64,000 nucleotides of DNA from Bradyrhizobium sp. 4 (GTDB lineage: Bacteria; Pseudomonadota; Alphaproteobacteria; Rhizobiales; Xanthobacteraceae). Where the stretch lies: NCBI RefSeq assembly GCF_023100905.1, contig NZ_CP064686.1:62001-126000 (forward strand), written 5' to 3'. The position numbers and the translations under genes are program-made. Numbering within the stretch: the first letter of the stretch is position 1; each line of letters begins with the position of its first letter. Of the stretch, positions 54,195 through 63,262 are shown piece after piece. The notes under the pieces are model-generated. The model was not told where the DNA came from, ran no database searches, and worked only from the letters and a program-made list of their open reading frames with translations.

Positions 54195-54977
54195 CTAGAT
54201 CTGGCGCTCGACCATCTTGAGCTTGAGCTCTGCGATGGCTTCCGCCGGGTTGAGGCCCTTCGGGCAGGCTTTGGCGCAGTTCATGATGGTGTGGCAGCGA
54301 TAGAGGCGGAACGGATCCTCGAGATTGTCGAGCCGCTCGCCGGTGGCTTCATCCCGCGAATCCGACACCCAGCGGTTGGCCTGGAGCAGCGCGGCGGGAC
54401 CGAGATAGCGCTCGCTGTTCCACCAATAGCTCGGGCACGAGGTCGAGCAGCAGGCGCAGAGGATGCACTCGTAGAGCCCGTCGAGCTTCTCGCGGTCCTC
54501 GTGGCTCTGCTTCCATTCCTTCTGCGGCGTCGGCGAGGTCGTCTTCAGCCACGGCTCGACCGAAGCGTACTGCGCATAGAAATTGGTGAGGTCGGGGATG
54601 AGGTCCTTCACGACAGGCTGGTGCGGCAGCGGATTGATCTTCACCGCGCCGTCCTTCACGTCGTGCATCGAGCGGGTGCAGGCCAGTGTGTTCTGGCCGT
54701 CGATGTTCATCGCGCAGGAGCCGCAGACGCCTTCGCGGCAGGAGCGGCGGAAGGTCAGCGACGGGTCGATGTTGTTCTTGATCCAGATCAGGCCGTCCAG
54801 CACCATCGGCCCGCAATCATGGGTGTCGACGTAATAGGTGTCGACGCTCGGATTCTTGCCGTCGTCCGGGTTCCAGCGATAGACGCGGAATTCGCGAGTT
54901 TCAGTCGCGCCCGCGGGCTTCGGCCAGGTCTTGCCGCCTGAAATCTTGGAGTTCTTCGGAAGTGCGAATTCAACCAT
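54195..54977 (-). CDS. sdhB: Succinate dehydrogenase iron-sulfur subunit
   Basis: 260 residues. Carries electrons from FAD to ubiquinone in complex II. The [2Fe-2S] site is SCREGVCGSCAMNIDG with its fourth Cys in NTLACTRSM. The [4Fe-4S] and [3Fe-4S] sites are CILCACCSTSCPSYWW and RCHTIMNCAKACPKGLNP. Last gene of sdhC-sdhD-sdhA-sdhB, 42 bp after sdhA. Confidence 0.98.
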   Translation of the reverse strand: MVEFALPKNSKISGGKTWPKPAGATETREFRVYRWNPDDGKNPSVDTYYVDTHDCGPMVLDGLIWIKNNIDPSLTFRRSCREGVCGSCAMNIDGQNTLACTRSMHDVKDGAVKINPLPHQPVVKDLIPDLTNFYAQYASVEPWLKTTSPTPQKEWKQSHEDREKLDGLYECILCACCSTSCPSYWWNSERYLGPAALLQANRWVSDSRDEATGERLDNLEDPFRLYRCHTIMNCAKACPKGLNPAEAIAELKLKMVERQI

Positions 54978-55019
54978 TTCGATAAAGCTTTCGCTGTTCG
55001 TTCAGTACACGCGCGACGT

Positions 55020-56855
55020 TTAGTAAACGCGAGCTTTCGGCGGGATGTACTGGACGTCGTTGGTCATGGTGTAGTCGTGAACCGGGCGGTACTCGATCTT
55101 GACCTTGCCGGAATCTTCCAGCCAGGCGAGCGTGTGCTTCATCCAGTTCTTGTCGTCGCGCTCGGAGAAGTCCTCGCGGGCATGTGCGCCGCGGCTCTCG
55201 GTGCGGTTGGCGGCCGAGTTCATCGTCACCACCGCCTGCGCGATCAGATTGTCGAATTCGAGCGTCTCGATCAGGTCGGAATTCCACACCAGCGAGCGGT
55301 CGGACACGGCGATGTCGGTGATGCCGCTGTGGACCTTCTCGATCAAATTCTGGCCTTCGCTCAGGATGTCGCCGGTGCGGAACACCGCGCAATTGTTCTG
55401 CATCACGTGCTGCATGCCTTCACGCAGCTTCGCGGTCGGCGTGCCGCCGGAGGCGTAGCGGTAGTGGTCGAGCCGGCCGAGCGCCAGGTCGGACGAGTTC
55501 GCCGGCAATTCCGGCTGGCTGGCGTTCGGCGTGAGCTTCTCTGCGAGGCGCAGCGCAGCGGCGCGGCCGAACACGACGAGGTCGATCAGCGAGTTGGAGC
55601 CGAGGCGGTTGGCGCCGTGCACGGAGACGCAAGCGGCCTCGCCGATCGCCATCAGGCCCGGGATGATGGCGTTGTCGTCGCCGTCCTTCTTGGTCAGCAC
55701 CTCGCCGTGATAGTTCGTCGGGATACCGCCCATGTTGTAGTGCACGGTCGGCACGATCGGGATCGGCTCGCGCGTCACGTCGACATTGGCGAAGATCTTT
55801 GCGGATTCCGAGATGCCCGGCAGGCGTTCGGCCAGCACCGCGGGATCGAGATGGTCGAGATGAAGGAAGATATGGTCCTTCTTCTTGCCGACGCCGCGCC
55901 CCTCCCGGATCTCGATAGTCATTGCGCGCGAGACGACGTCACGCGAAGCCAGATCCTTGGCGGAGGGCGCATAGCGCTCCATGAAGCGCTCGCCCTCGGA
56001 GTTGACGAGATAGCCGCCTTCGCCGCGCGCGCCTTCGGTGACGAGACAGCCCGAGCCGTAGATGCCGGTCGGGTGGAATTGCACGAACTCCATGTCCTGC
56101 ATCGGCAGGCCGGCGCGCAGCACCATGCCGCCGCCATCGCCGGTGCAGGTGTGCGCCGAGGTGCAGGACGCATAGGCGCGGCCATAGCCGCCGGTCGCCA
56201 GAATTACGGACTGGGCGCGGAAGCGGTGCAGCGTGCCGTCGTCGAGCTTGAGCGCGATGACGCCGCGGCAGGTGCCCTGGTCGTCCATGATCAGGTCGAT
56301 GGCAAAGAACTCGATGAAGAACTCGGCCGCGTGGCGCAGCGACTGGCCGTACATCGTGTGCAGCATGGCGTGGCCGGTGCGGTCGGCGGCGGCGCAGGTG
56401 CGCTGCGCCTGGCCCTTGCCGTAGTCCATCGTCATGCCGCCGAACGGACGCTGATAGATCTTGCCGTCTTCGGTGCGCGAGAACGGCACGCCCCAGTGCT
56501 CGAGCTCGTAGACCGCCTCGGGCGCGTTGCGCACCATGTATTCGATCGCATCCTGGTCGCCCAGCCAATCCGACCCCTTCACGGTGTCGTACATGTGCCA
56601 GCGCCAGTCGTCCTTGTGCATGTTGCCGAGCGACGCCGAGATGCCGCCCTGCGCCGCGACGGTGTGCGAGCGGGTCGGAAACACTTTGGTGATGCAGGCG
56701 GTCCGAAGACCGGCTTCGCTGCAGCCGACCACGGCGCGCAGGCCCGCGCCGCCGGCGCCGACCACGACGACATCATAGGTGTGGTCTTCGATCGGATAGG
56801 CTTTGCCGTTGGTGGCGGGAGCGCCGTTGCCCTTGCCATTGGTCTCTGTGGCCAT
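55020..56855 (-). CDS. sdhA: Succinate dehydrogenase flavoprotein subunit
   Basis: 611 residues. Oxidises succinate to fumarate. FAD-binding motif VVVGAGGAGLRAVVGCSEAG; the covalent FAD His lies in PTRSHTVAAQGGISA. Substrate-binding region QFHPTGIYGSGCLVTEGARGEG with HMNDQP-like MERYAPSAKDLASRDVVSRAM. C-terminal YRPVHDYTMTNDVQYIPPKARVY is conserved. Follows sdhD after 3 bp. Confidence 0.98.
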   Translation of the reverse strand: MATETNGKGNGAPATNGKAYPIEDHTYDVVVVGAGGAGLRAVVGCSEAGLRTACITKVFPTRSHTVAAQGGISASLGNMHKDDWRWHMYDTVKGSDWLGDQDAIEYMVRNAPEAVYELEHWGVPFSRTEDGKIYQRPFGGMTMDYGKGQAQRTCAAADRTGHAMLHTMYGQSLRHAAEFFIEFFAIDLIMDDQGTCRGVIALKLDDGTLHRFRAQSVILATGGYGRAYASCTSAHTCTGDGGGMVLRAGLPMQDMEFVQFHPTGIYGSGCLVTEGARGEGGYLVNSEGERFMERYAPSAKDLASRDVVSRAMTIEIREGRGVGKKKDHIFLHLDHLDPAVLAERLPGISESAKIFANVDVTREPIPIVPTVHYNMGGIPTNYHGEVLTKKDGDDNAIIPGLMAIGEAACVSVHGANRLGSNSLIDLVVFGRAAALRLAEKLTPNASQPELPANSSDLALGRLDHYRYASGGTPTAKLREGMQHVMQNNCAVFRTGDILSEGQNLIEKVHSGITDIAVSDRSLVWNSDLIETLEFDNLIAQAVVTMNSAANRTESRGAHAREDFSERDDKNWMKHTLAWLEDSGKVKIEYRPVHDYTMTNDVQYIPPKARVY

Positions 56856-56858
56856 GGG

Positions 56859-57275
56859 TTAGACTCCGGAGGAAAGTTTCAGGATCGCGTAGGTCGAGGC
56901 GAGCGCCACGGCGAACGAGAAGAAGTTGTTGAGCATGATCGAGATGAGCTTGAGCTTCTCGTTATGGATGTAGTCCTCGATCACGACCTGCATGCCGATC
57001 TTCATGTGCCAGGCACTGGCGAAGATGAAGAGCAGCAGGATCACCGCGATCGGCAGCGAGCCGAGGATCTGCGCGGCGCCGGCCTGGTTGCGGCCGAGCA
57101 GCATCATCACGATCACGATCACGGGGATCATCAGCAGAGTCATGGCGACGCCGGTGATGCGCTGGCGCCAGAAATCGGACGTGCCCGAATGCGCAGCGCC
57201 AAGATTGCGCACGCGGCCGAGCGGGGTGCGCATGGAGGAGCCCTTCGGAGCGCCGTGGGATTCGTCGAAACTCAT
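56859..57275 (-). CDS. sdhD: Succinate dehydrogenase membrane anchor subunit
   Basis: 138 residues with three transmembrane helices. SGTSDFWRQRITGVAMTLLMIP is the typical opening; AWHMKIGMQVVIEDYIHNEKLK holds the heme/quinone-site His and Tyr-adjacent Asp. Its start overlaps the sdhC stop by four bases (ATGA). Confidence 0.95.
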   Translation of the reverse strand: MSFDESHGAPKGSSMRTPLGRVRNLGAAHSGTSDFWRQRITGVAMTLLMIPVIVIVMMLLGRNQAGAAQILGSLPIAVILLLFIFASAWHMKIGMQVVIEDYIHNEKLKLISIMLNNFFSFAVALASTYAILKLSSGV

Positions 57276-57670
57276 CGGCCGCCTCCGATCGCGTAGGCGA
57301 TGATCCAGACGAGGACCGTGAGCACGATGCCGCCGATCAACGCGCCCCAGGTCAACGCTTCGCGCTCATTGGCCTTGAAGCCGTAGCCGAGGTCCCAGAC
57401 GAAATGCCGGATGCCGCTGAGCATGTGGTGCATCAGCGCCCAAGTGTAGCCGAACACGATCAGCCGGCCGATGATGCTGCCGGTGAAGGCCTGGACGTGG
57501 CCATAGGCGGCAGGGCCGGAGGCCGCCGCAATCAGCCACCAGGCCAGCAGCAGCGTTCCGGCGTAGAGGGCAATTCCGGTGGCGCGATGGACGATGGAAA
57601 GCGCCATCGTCAGCGTCCAGCGGTAGACTTGCATGTGCGGCGAAAGCGGTCGTTCGATCCGTGCGGTCAT
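57272..57670 (-). CDS. sdhC: Succinate dehydrogenase cytochrome b556 subunit
   Basis: 132 residues, three helices. RPLSPHMQVYRWTLTMALSIVHRATG is the SdhC signature (SPHxxxY, SIxHRxTG). LMHHMLSGIRHFVWDLG contains the heme b ligand His. First gene of the sdh operon; its promoter must lie in the 57671-57900 region. Confidence 0.97.
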   Translation of the reverse strand: MTARIERPLSPHMQVYRWTLTMALSIVHRATGIALYAGTLLLAWWLIAAASGPAAYGHVQAFTGSIIGRLIVFGYTWALMHHMLSGIRHFVWDLGYGFKANEREALTWGALIGGIVLTVLVWIIAYAIGGGR

Positions 57671-58188
57671 GGGCTTCGATTGCTTTATTGCGGCCCAGCA
57701 TGGGCGCGCGGGGATCGCGAAAGGTCGGCTCTATTTACGGAGTCGATTTCACCTGCGCAATCACCAAATCGCCATAGATCGAACTAGGGTTCAGCTCTAG
57801 GCCCTTGATGTAACAAGGCCAATCGGCGGCTTGGTATACCAGGGCCATGGCGCACCGGCTAAAGAACGAACAGAAATTCATGCCTTGCCGCAGAGCTGCG
57901 GCGCATTGAAATTACTATTGGAACGGCTCTAAGCCGCCGCAGGCCAACCAGGGTTCGAACCAGTCATCCAAGACGTTCGAACCGGCAGGGATGATCGGCG
58001 AGCAATCTTCAATTTCCGCGAAGCGCACCGATTTTTCGCGAGACGGGCGGATATGCGCAGCCTGCATCCCACCCCAGACCGCCGATGCGGCGGTCGACCC
58101 GGCAAATCAGATCGCCTAGAGCATTGCGGGCAACTGTCCGAGCGATGCATCGGAGAAGTTGCGACCCACCGCCGGGGGCAGGTCAGGG
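57671..58188. other. Gene-free 518-bp region between sdhC and the TauE/SafE gene
   Basis: Divergent promoter region. Palindromes seen: CCTTG-ATGTAA-CAAGG (57804-57819), TGGTATACCA (57832-57841), and an inverted pair GGTTCGAAC / GTTCGAACC at 57952-57983. A 73-codon frame on the minus strand (57929-58150) has no recognisable content or good ribosome site. I see no RNA gene and no type A/B/C repeat. Confidence 0.6.
57952..57983. promoter_or_regulatory. Inverted repeat GGTTCGAAC-N14-GTTCGAACC, possible operator
   Basis: Two 9-bp arms, each containing the self-complementary GTTCGAAC, are spaced 23 bp centre to centre (about two helical turns). That is a typical layout for binding of two regulator dimers. 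The arms also look like tRNA T-loop sequences, but no cloverleaf forms around them. It is about 205 bp upstream of the TauE/SafE start and 280 bp from sdhC. Confidence 0.4.
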
Positions 58189-59049
58189 GTGATTGCAGGA
58201 CTCGATATCAAGGAGGTCGTCGAGCTCGCGCTGTTGCTGATCGCAACCGGCGCGCTCTCCGGATTTCTGGCCGGCGTGTTCGGCATCGGCGGCGGCGCAA
58301 TTCTGGTGCCGGTGTTCTACGAGTGCTTCCGCATCGCCGGTGTGCCGCTCGAGGTGCGCATGCCGCTCTGCATCGGCACTTCGCTCGCCGTGATCATCCC
58401 GACCTCGATCCGTTCGTTCCAGGCGCACTACAGACGCGGCGCCGTCGATCTTGCGATCCTTCGGGTCTGGTGGCTGCCGATCCTGGTCGGCGTCGTCGCC
58501 GGCAGCGTGGTCGCGCGCTACGCACCGGAGCGGCTGTTCAAGATCGTGTTCGTCGCCGTCGCCTGGTCGGCCGCGGTACGGCTGATCTTCGCGCGCGAGA
58601 GCTGGAAGCTCGGCGATGATTTGCCGAAGGGGCCGCTGATGCGATTCTACGGCTTCTGCGTCGGCATCTTGTCGACGCTGATGGGCATCGGCGGTGGATT
58701 GTTTTCGAATCTGCTGATGACGTTCTACGGCCGCCCGATCCATCAGGCCGTGGCGACATCGTCGGCGCTCGCGGTGCTGATCTCGATCCCCGGCGCGCTC
58801 GGCTACATCTATGCCGGCTGGCCTGCGGCCGCGCACTATCCCGGCGTTGCAGCCCTGCAAGTCCCATTCGCGCTTGGCTACGTCTCCCTGATCGGCGCCG
58901 TGCTGGTGATGCCGATGAGCCTTGTGACAGCACCGCTCGGTGTGAAGGCTGCGCATGCAATGTCGAAGCGGACGCTGGAGGTCGCGTTCGGGTGCTATCT
59001 GTTCATCGTCGGCAGCAGGTTTGTGATGAGTTTGTTAGGCGGACAGTGA
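58189..59049 (+). CDS. TauE/SafE family sulfite/organosulfonate exporter-like permease
   Basis: 286 residues from GTG 58189 (the frame reaches a TTG at 58159). About eight transmembrane helices. The duplicated TauE signature is present: LAGVFGIGGGAILVPVFYE in the first half and LMGIGGGLFSNLLMTFYGRPIHQAVATSSALA in the second. The family moves sulfite, sulfoacetate, taurine or other organic anions. No sulfur genes adjoin, so the substrate is open. Confidence 0.92.
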   Translation: MIAGLDIKEVVELALLLIATGALSGFLAGVFGIGGGAILVPVFYECFRIAGVPLEVRMPLCIGTSLAVIIPTSIRSFQAHYRRGAVDLAILRVWWLPILVGVVAGSVVARYAPERLFKIVFVAVAWSAAVRLIFARESWKLGDDLPKGPLMRFYGFCVGILSTLMGIGGGLFSNLLMTFYGRPIHQAVATSSALAVLISIPGALGYIYAGWPAAAHYPGVAALQVPFALGYVSLIGAVLVMPMSLVTAPLGVKAAHAMSKRTLEVAFGCYLFIVGSRFVMSLLGGQ

Positions 59050-59062
59050 CCGCCCCAAACTC

Positions 59063-59150
59063 CGTCATTGCGAGCGAAGCGAAGCAACCCAGGGGTCTTT
59101 CCGCGGCGGCACTCTGGATTGCTTCGTCGCAAGAGCTCCTCGCAATGACG
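59063..59150. repeat. Palindromic intergenic repeat, type A (copy 6)
   Basis: 88 bp, from cgtcattgcgagcgaagcga to gagctcctcgcaatgacg. Between the convergent TauE/SafE and matB-like genes. Confidence 0.92.
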
Positions 59151-59175
59151 ACGAGAGTGCTGCGAACCACAGCCC

Positions 59176-60705
59176 CTATTTCTTCGCGTAAAGATCCTTG
59201 TACGTATCGCGCAGCACGTTCTTCTGCACCTTGCCCATGGTGTTGCGCGGCAGCTCGTCGACGACGAAGACGCGCTTGGGCATCTTGAACTTCGCCAGCC
59301 GGCCGTCGAGCGCCTTCAGCACCGCGGCCTCGGTCACATCCGCGCCCTTGTTGCAGACCAGCACGGCCGTGACGCCCTCGCCGAAATCGGCGTGGGGCAC
59401 GCCGATCACGGCGGATTCGATCACGCCGGGCATGGCGTCGATCTCGCTCTCGATTTCCTTCGGGTAGACGTTGAAGCCGCCGGAGATCACGAGATCCTTG
59501 CCGCGGCCGAGAATGTGGACGTAACCCTTGGCGTCGATCTTGCCGAGGTCGCCGGTGATGAAGAAGCCGTCGTCGCGGAATTCCGCCTTGGTCTTCTCCG
59601 GCATGCGCCAATAGCCCTTGAACACGTTCGGGCCCTTGACCTCGATCATGCCGATTTCATCACGGGGCAGTTCCTTGGCCGTCTCGGGGTCGGTGACGCG
59701 CACGGAGACGCCGGGGAGCGGAAAGCCGACTGCGCCGGGCACGCGCTCGCCGTCATAGGGATTCGACGTGTTCATGTTGGTCTCGGTCATGCCGTAGCGC
59801 TCGAGCACGGCATGCCCCGTGCGCGCCGACCATTCGCGATGGGTTTCGGCGAGCAGCGGCGCCGAGCCCGAGATGAACAGCCGCATGTGTTGTGTGGTTT
59901 CGCGCGACAGCGCGGCGTTCTGGAGCAGGCGGGTGTAGAACGTCGGCACGCCCATCAGCACCGTGGCGCGCGCCATCAGCTTGATGATGAGATCCGGGTC
60001 GAGCTTCGGCAGGAAGATCATCGACGCGCGCGCAAACAGCGTCACGTTGGTCGCCACGAACAGGCCGTGGGTGTGGTAGATCGGCAGCGCGTGGATCAGC
60101 ACGTCCTTGTCGGTGAAGCGCCAGAAGCCGACGAGCGAGAGCGAGTTCGACGCCAGATTGTCGTGGGTCAGCATCGCGCCCTTGGAGCGGCCGGTGGTGC
60201 CCGACGTGTAGAGGATCGCGGCGAGATCGTCGTTTGCGCGCGACACCGTGGTGAATTCGCTGCTCGCCTTGTCGGCGGCGTCCGTCAGCGAGCCCTTGCC
60301 GTCAGGCCCGAGCGTCTCGATTTTCGCCTTCACCTTGGCGGCGATCGGGGCAAGCCCGTCCGCCTTGGAGGGATCGCAGACCACCAGCGAGGGTTCGGCA
60401 TCGCCGATGAAATAGTCGAGCTCGTTCAGCGTATAGGCGGTGTTGAGCGGCAGGTAGACCGCGCCGGCCCGCACGGTGGCCAAATACAGCACGATGTTGG
60501 CCACGGATTTCTCGACCTGAACCGCAACGCGGTCGCCGGGCTTCACGCCGCGCGCGACCAGCACATTGGCCATTTGCCCGGCCCGGGCGATCAGATCGCC
60601 ATAGCTGATGCGTCCTCCGTCATGCGTCTCGATGGCGAGGCGCTTCGGATCATCCAGGCCGTCGAACAGGCGGGAAAACAAATTGGCGTTGGCAGCTTGG
60701 TTCAT
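59176..60705 (-). CDS. matB: Malonyl-CoA synthetase (MatB-like acyl-CoA ligase)
   Basis: 509 residues from ATG 60705 (the frame to 60753 is not supported), the usual MatB length. Adenylating motifs: AILYTSGTTGRSKGAMLTHDNL (P-loop), ERYGMTETNMNTSNPYDGER (typical of MatB), FITGDLGKIDAKGYVHILGRGKDLVISGGFNVYP, and the catalytic Lys in LPRNTMGKVQKN. It would activate malonate with CoA and ATP. No matA/matC/matR adjoin, so another short acid is possible. Confidence 0.88.
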   Translation of the reverse strand: MNQAANANLFSRLFDGLDDPKRLAIETHDGGRISYGDLIARAGQMANVLVARGVKPGDRVAVQVEKSVANIVLYLATVRAGAVYLPLNTAYTLNELDYFIGDAEPSLVVCDPSKADGLAPIAAKVKAKIETLGPDGKGSLTDAADKASSEFTTVSRANDDLAAILYTSGTTGRSKGAMLTHDNLASNSLSLVGFWRFTDKDVLIHALPIYHTHGLFVATNVTLFARASMIFLPKLDPDLIIKLMARATVLMGVPTFYTRLLQNAALSRETTQHMRLFISGSAPLLAETHREWSARTGHAVLERYGMTETNMNTSNPYDGERVPGAVGFPLPGVSVRVTDPETAKELPRDEIGMIEVKGPNVFKGYWRMPEKTKAEFRDDGFFITGDLGKIDAKGYVHILGRGKDLVISGGFNVYPKEIESEIDAMPGVIESAVIGVPHADFGEGVTAVLVCNKGADVTEAAVLKALDGRLAKFKMPKRVFVVDELPRNTMGKVQKNVLRDTYKDLYAKK

Positions 60706-60818
60706 GCAAGATTTCCTCGACCGCAAGGCTTGACCACAAGGCTCGTCAGACAAGGCCGGTCAAAACCGAGGGCTGGATTAGCAAAAACCGCCCCGATGAA
60801 GCAACGGAGACAGTTTGC

Positions 60819-61580
60819 ATGACCAAAAACGGGAAACGCGTGGCCTGGGTGACAGGCGGGGGCAGCGGGATCGGAGAGGCCGGCGCCGAGGCGCTGGCGG
60901 CCGACGGCTGGACGGTGGTGGTCTCGGGCCGGCGCAAGGACGCCCTGGATACCGTGGTCGCGAAAATCACTGGGGCGGGCGGAGCCGCTGAAGCCATCGC
61001 GCTGGACGTGTCGGTCGCCGCCGAAGTCCAGAAGGTGGCCGATCAAATCGTCGCGAAGCACGGCCGGATCGACCTGCTGGTGAACAATGCCGGCATCAAT
61101 GTCCCCAAGCGCAGCTGGAAGGACATGGAGCTGGAGGGCTGGGACCAGCTGGTCCAGGTCAATCTCAACGGCGTGCTCTATTGCATGCGCGCGGTGCTGC
61201 CGACGATGCGCAAGCAGCAGGACGGCTCCATCATCAACGTCTCGTCCTGGGCCGGCCGCCACGTCTCGAAAATGCCGGGCCCTGCCTACACCACGACCAA
61301 GCATGCGGTGCTGGCGCTGACCCATTCCTTCAACATGGACGAATGCGTCAACGGCCTGCGCGCCTGCTGCCTGATGCCGGGCGAGGTGGCGACCCCGATC
61401 CTGAAGCTGCGCCCGGTGGTGCCAAGCGAGGAGGAGCAGGCCAGGATGCTGCAATCCGAAGATCTCGGCCGCACCATCGCGTTCATCGCGAGTATGCCGG
61501 CGCGAGTGTGCATCAACGAACTGCTGATCAGCCCGACGCATAACCGCGGGTTCATTCAGACGCCGCACAACAGGGATTGA
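60819..61580 (+). CDS. SDR family oxidoreductase
   Basis: 253 residues. WVTGGGSGIGEAGAEAL (NADP site), SGRRKDAL, LDVSVAAEV, NNAGINVPKRSW, catalytic Ser in INVSSWAGR and AYTTTKHAVLAL (Tyr-x3-Lys). Divergent from matB with a 113-bp shared promoter region, so the two may be co-regulated. Substrate unknown. Confidence 0.92.
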   Translation: MTKNGKRVAWVTGGGSGIGEAGAEALAADGWTVVVSGRRKDALDTVVAKITGAGGAAEAIALDVSVAAEVQKVADQIVAKHGRIDLLVNNAGINVPKRSWKDMELEGWDQLVQVNLNGVLYCMRAVLPTMRKQQDGSIINVSSWAGRHVSKMPGPAYTTTKHAVLALTHSFNMDECVNGLRACCLMPGEVATPILKLRPVVPSEEEQARMLQSEDLGRTIAFIASMPARVCINELLISPTHNRGFIQTPHNRD

Positions 61581-61603
61581 GCGGCAGGTAGATCGTCGAG
61601 GCT

Positions 61604-61690
61604 CGTCATTGCGAGCGAAGCGATGCAATCCAGCGGTGCATCCGCGGTGGCAGCCTGGATTGCTTCGTCGCTTCGCTCCTCGCAATGACG
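61604..61690. repeat. Palindromic intergenic repeat, type A (copy 7)
   Basis: 87 bp, from cgtcattgcgagcgaagcga to gcttcgctcctcgcaatgacg. It takes up most of the first third of the 300-bp gap between the SDR and fasciclin genes; nothing else recognisable lies in the rest of that gap. Confidence 0.92.
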
Positions 61691-61880
61691 CCCCTCACGA
61701 ACACACCCGCACTTAGTTTCACCCATCACAAAGAAGTTTTGTTCGAAACCGCTTCGCAAACCCTCCCGTAATTCGAGCCAACGACGTCGCTGCTGCTTCA
61801 CGCTCACAGGTCGCAGCCACCGTTGTTGCCCAACTCGAACGCCGGCAATCGCCGGTCACAATCCAATCGGGAGACCCTCC

Positions 61881-62435
61881 ATGTCGAAGCGTATTGCCTA
61901 TCTCACCGCTGCAGCTTTCAGCGCGCTGGCCATCACCGCGACCGTCGTCGCGCCCGCCCGCGCCGAGGAAAAGACCGTCATGGTCGGCGGCGCCGCGATG
62001 TTCCCGTCCAAGAACATCGTCCAGAACGCCGTCAACTCGAAGGACCACACCACGCTGGTGGCGGCGGTGAAGGCAGCCGGCCTGGTGCCGACGCTGGAAG
62101 GCAAGGGCCCGTTCACCGTGTTCGCGCCGACCAACGCCGCCTTCGGCAAGCTGCCGGCCGGCACCGTCGACACCCTGGTCAAGCCCGAGAACAAGGCGAC
62201 GCTGACCAAGATCCTCACCTATCATGTGGTGCCCGGCAAGCTCGAGGCGTCCGACCTCACCGACGGCAAGAAGATGAAGACCGCCGAAGGCGAGGAGCTG
62301 ACGGTCAAGAAGCAGGACGGCAAGGTCTGGATCGTCGATGCCAAGGGCGGCACCTCGATGGTGACGATCTCCAACGTCAACCAGTCGAACGGGGTGATCC
62401 ATGTGGTCGACACCGTGCTGATGCCGGCGACCTAA
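61881..62435 (+). CDS. Secreted fasciclin (FAS1) domain protein
   Basis: 184 residues. Signal peptide MSKRIAYLTAAAFSALAITATVVAPARA, then one FAS1 domain: KDHTTLVAAVKAAGLVPTLEG, GPFTVFAPTNAAFGKLPAGTV, LTKILTYHVVPGKLEASDL (the YH motif), and VIHVVDTVLMPAT. Exported adhesion-like protein; in rhizobia such proteins (for example Nex18) are linked to symbiosis, but also occur widely. Followed by a terminator at 62481. Confidence 0.95.
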   Translation: MSKRIAYLTAAAFSALAITATVVAPARAEEKTVMVGGAAMFPSKNIVQNAVNSKDHTTLVAAVKAAGLVPTLEGKGPFTVFAPTNAAFGKLPAGTVDTLVKPENKATLTKILTYHVVPGKLEASDLTDGKKMKTAEGEELTVKKQDGKVWIVDAKGGTSMVTISNVNQSNGVIHVVDTVLMPAT

Positions 62436-62480
62436 CACCGCGCTGCCCGGCTTCATCCCCGAACCGGATGCGACGAAATG

Positions 62481-62510
62481 GCGAGCCGGGGGTCCCCGGC
62501 TCGCTTTATT
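62481..62510 (+). terminator. Rho-independent terminator after the fasciclin gene
   Basis: GCGAGCCGGG - GGTC - CCCGGCTCGC, a 10-bp perfect stem followed by TTTATT, about 45 bp after the fasciclin stop. Confidence 0.88.
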
Positions 62511-62617
62511 GTGACCATGATAGCCCGCCGGTATCGATTCGATGCCGGGCAGGGCGTAACGAAAGCGGAAGCATCGGCGTATAATTGCTGTCAGACGATG
62601 TTCAGGACGGAACCGCC

Positions 62618-63247
62618 ATGTCGAGCCTCACAGTCACCGACGAGCAGGTCAGCACCACCCCGGCCAAAGTGATCCAACCGGCCTGGGTCCGGGTCATGCA
62701 CTGGGTCAACGCCCTCGCCATGATCCTGATGATCCTGTCGGGCTGGCAGATCTACAACGCCTCGCCGCTGTTCGGTTTCAGCTTTCCGCGCGACTACACG
62801 CTCGGCGGCTGGCTCGGTGGCGGCCTGCTCTGGCACTTTGCGGCGATGTGGCTGTTGATGATCAACGGCCTTGCCTATCTCGTCACCGGTTTTGCCACCG
62901 GCCGCTTCCGGAAAAAACTGCTGCCGATCACCCCGTCCGGCGTGCTCCACGATGTCAGGGCTGCGCTGACCTTCAAGCTCGGCCATGCCGATCTCACCGT
63001 CTACAATTACGTCCAGCGCGTGCTCTATGCCGGCATCATCCTGGTCGGCGTGATCATCGTGCTGTCGGGGCTTGGGATGTGGAAGCCGGTGCAATTGCAC
63101 TGGCTCGTGAGCCTGTTCGGCGACTATCCGACTGCGCGCTATATCCATTTCTTCTGCATGGCCGCGATCTGCGCGTTCCTCGTCATTCACGTTTTACTCG
63201 CGCTGCTGGTGCCGAAGAGCCTGCGCGCGATGATCATCGGCCGCTAG
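62618..63247 (+). CDS. Cytochrome b561-like membrane protein
   Basis: 209 residues from ATG 62618 (the frame to 62585 lacks a better site). Four or five helices with heme-ligand His candidates: RVMHWVNALAMILMILSGW, LWHFAAMWLLMINGL, PVQLHWLVSLF and RYIHFFCMAAICAFLVIHVLLALL. This is the di-heme cytochrome b561 / Ni-Fe hydrogenase b-type plan. It is 15 bp ahead of the molybdopterin oxidoreductase gene, so it very likely links that enzyme to the quinone pool. Confidence 0.92.
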   Translation: MSSLTVTDEQVSTTPAKVIQPAWVRVMHWVNALAMILMILSGWQIYNASPLFGFSFPRDYTLGGWLGGGLLWHFAAMWLLMINGLAYLVTGFATGRFRKKLLPITPSGVLHDVRAALTFKLGHADLTVYNYVQRVLYAGIILVGVIIVLSGLGMWKPVQLHWLVSLFGDYPTARYIHFFCMAAICAFLVIHVLLALLVPKSLRAMIIGR

Positions 63248-63262
63248 AGCGGAGTAAGAACC

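Noticed and set aside
55077..57296. 739-codon plus-strand frame over the sdh genes
   Set aside because: Antisense shadow of sdhA and sdhD; composition rich in His/Arg/Val/Asp with no domain, while the minus strand holds textbook succinate dehydrogenase genes.
57952..57983. tRNA fragment suggested by GGTTCGAAC
   Set aside because: No acceptor or anticodon stem pairs around it; better viewed as an inverted repeat.
57929..58150. 73-codon minus-strand frame in the sdh upstream gap
   Set aside because: No ribosome site, no domain, Arg/Ser-rich composition typical of GC-rich noncoding frames.
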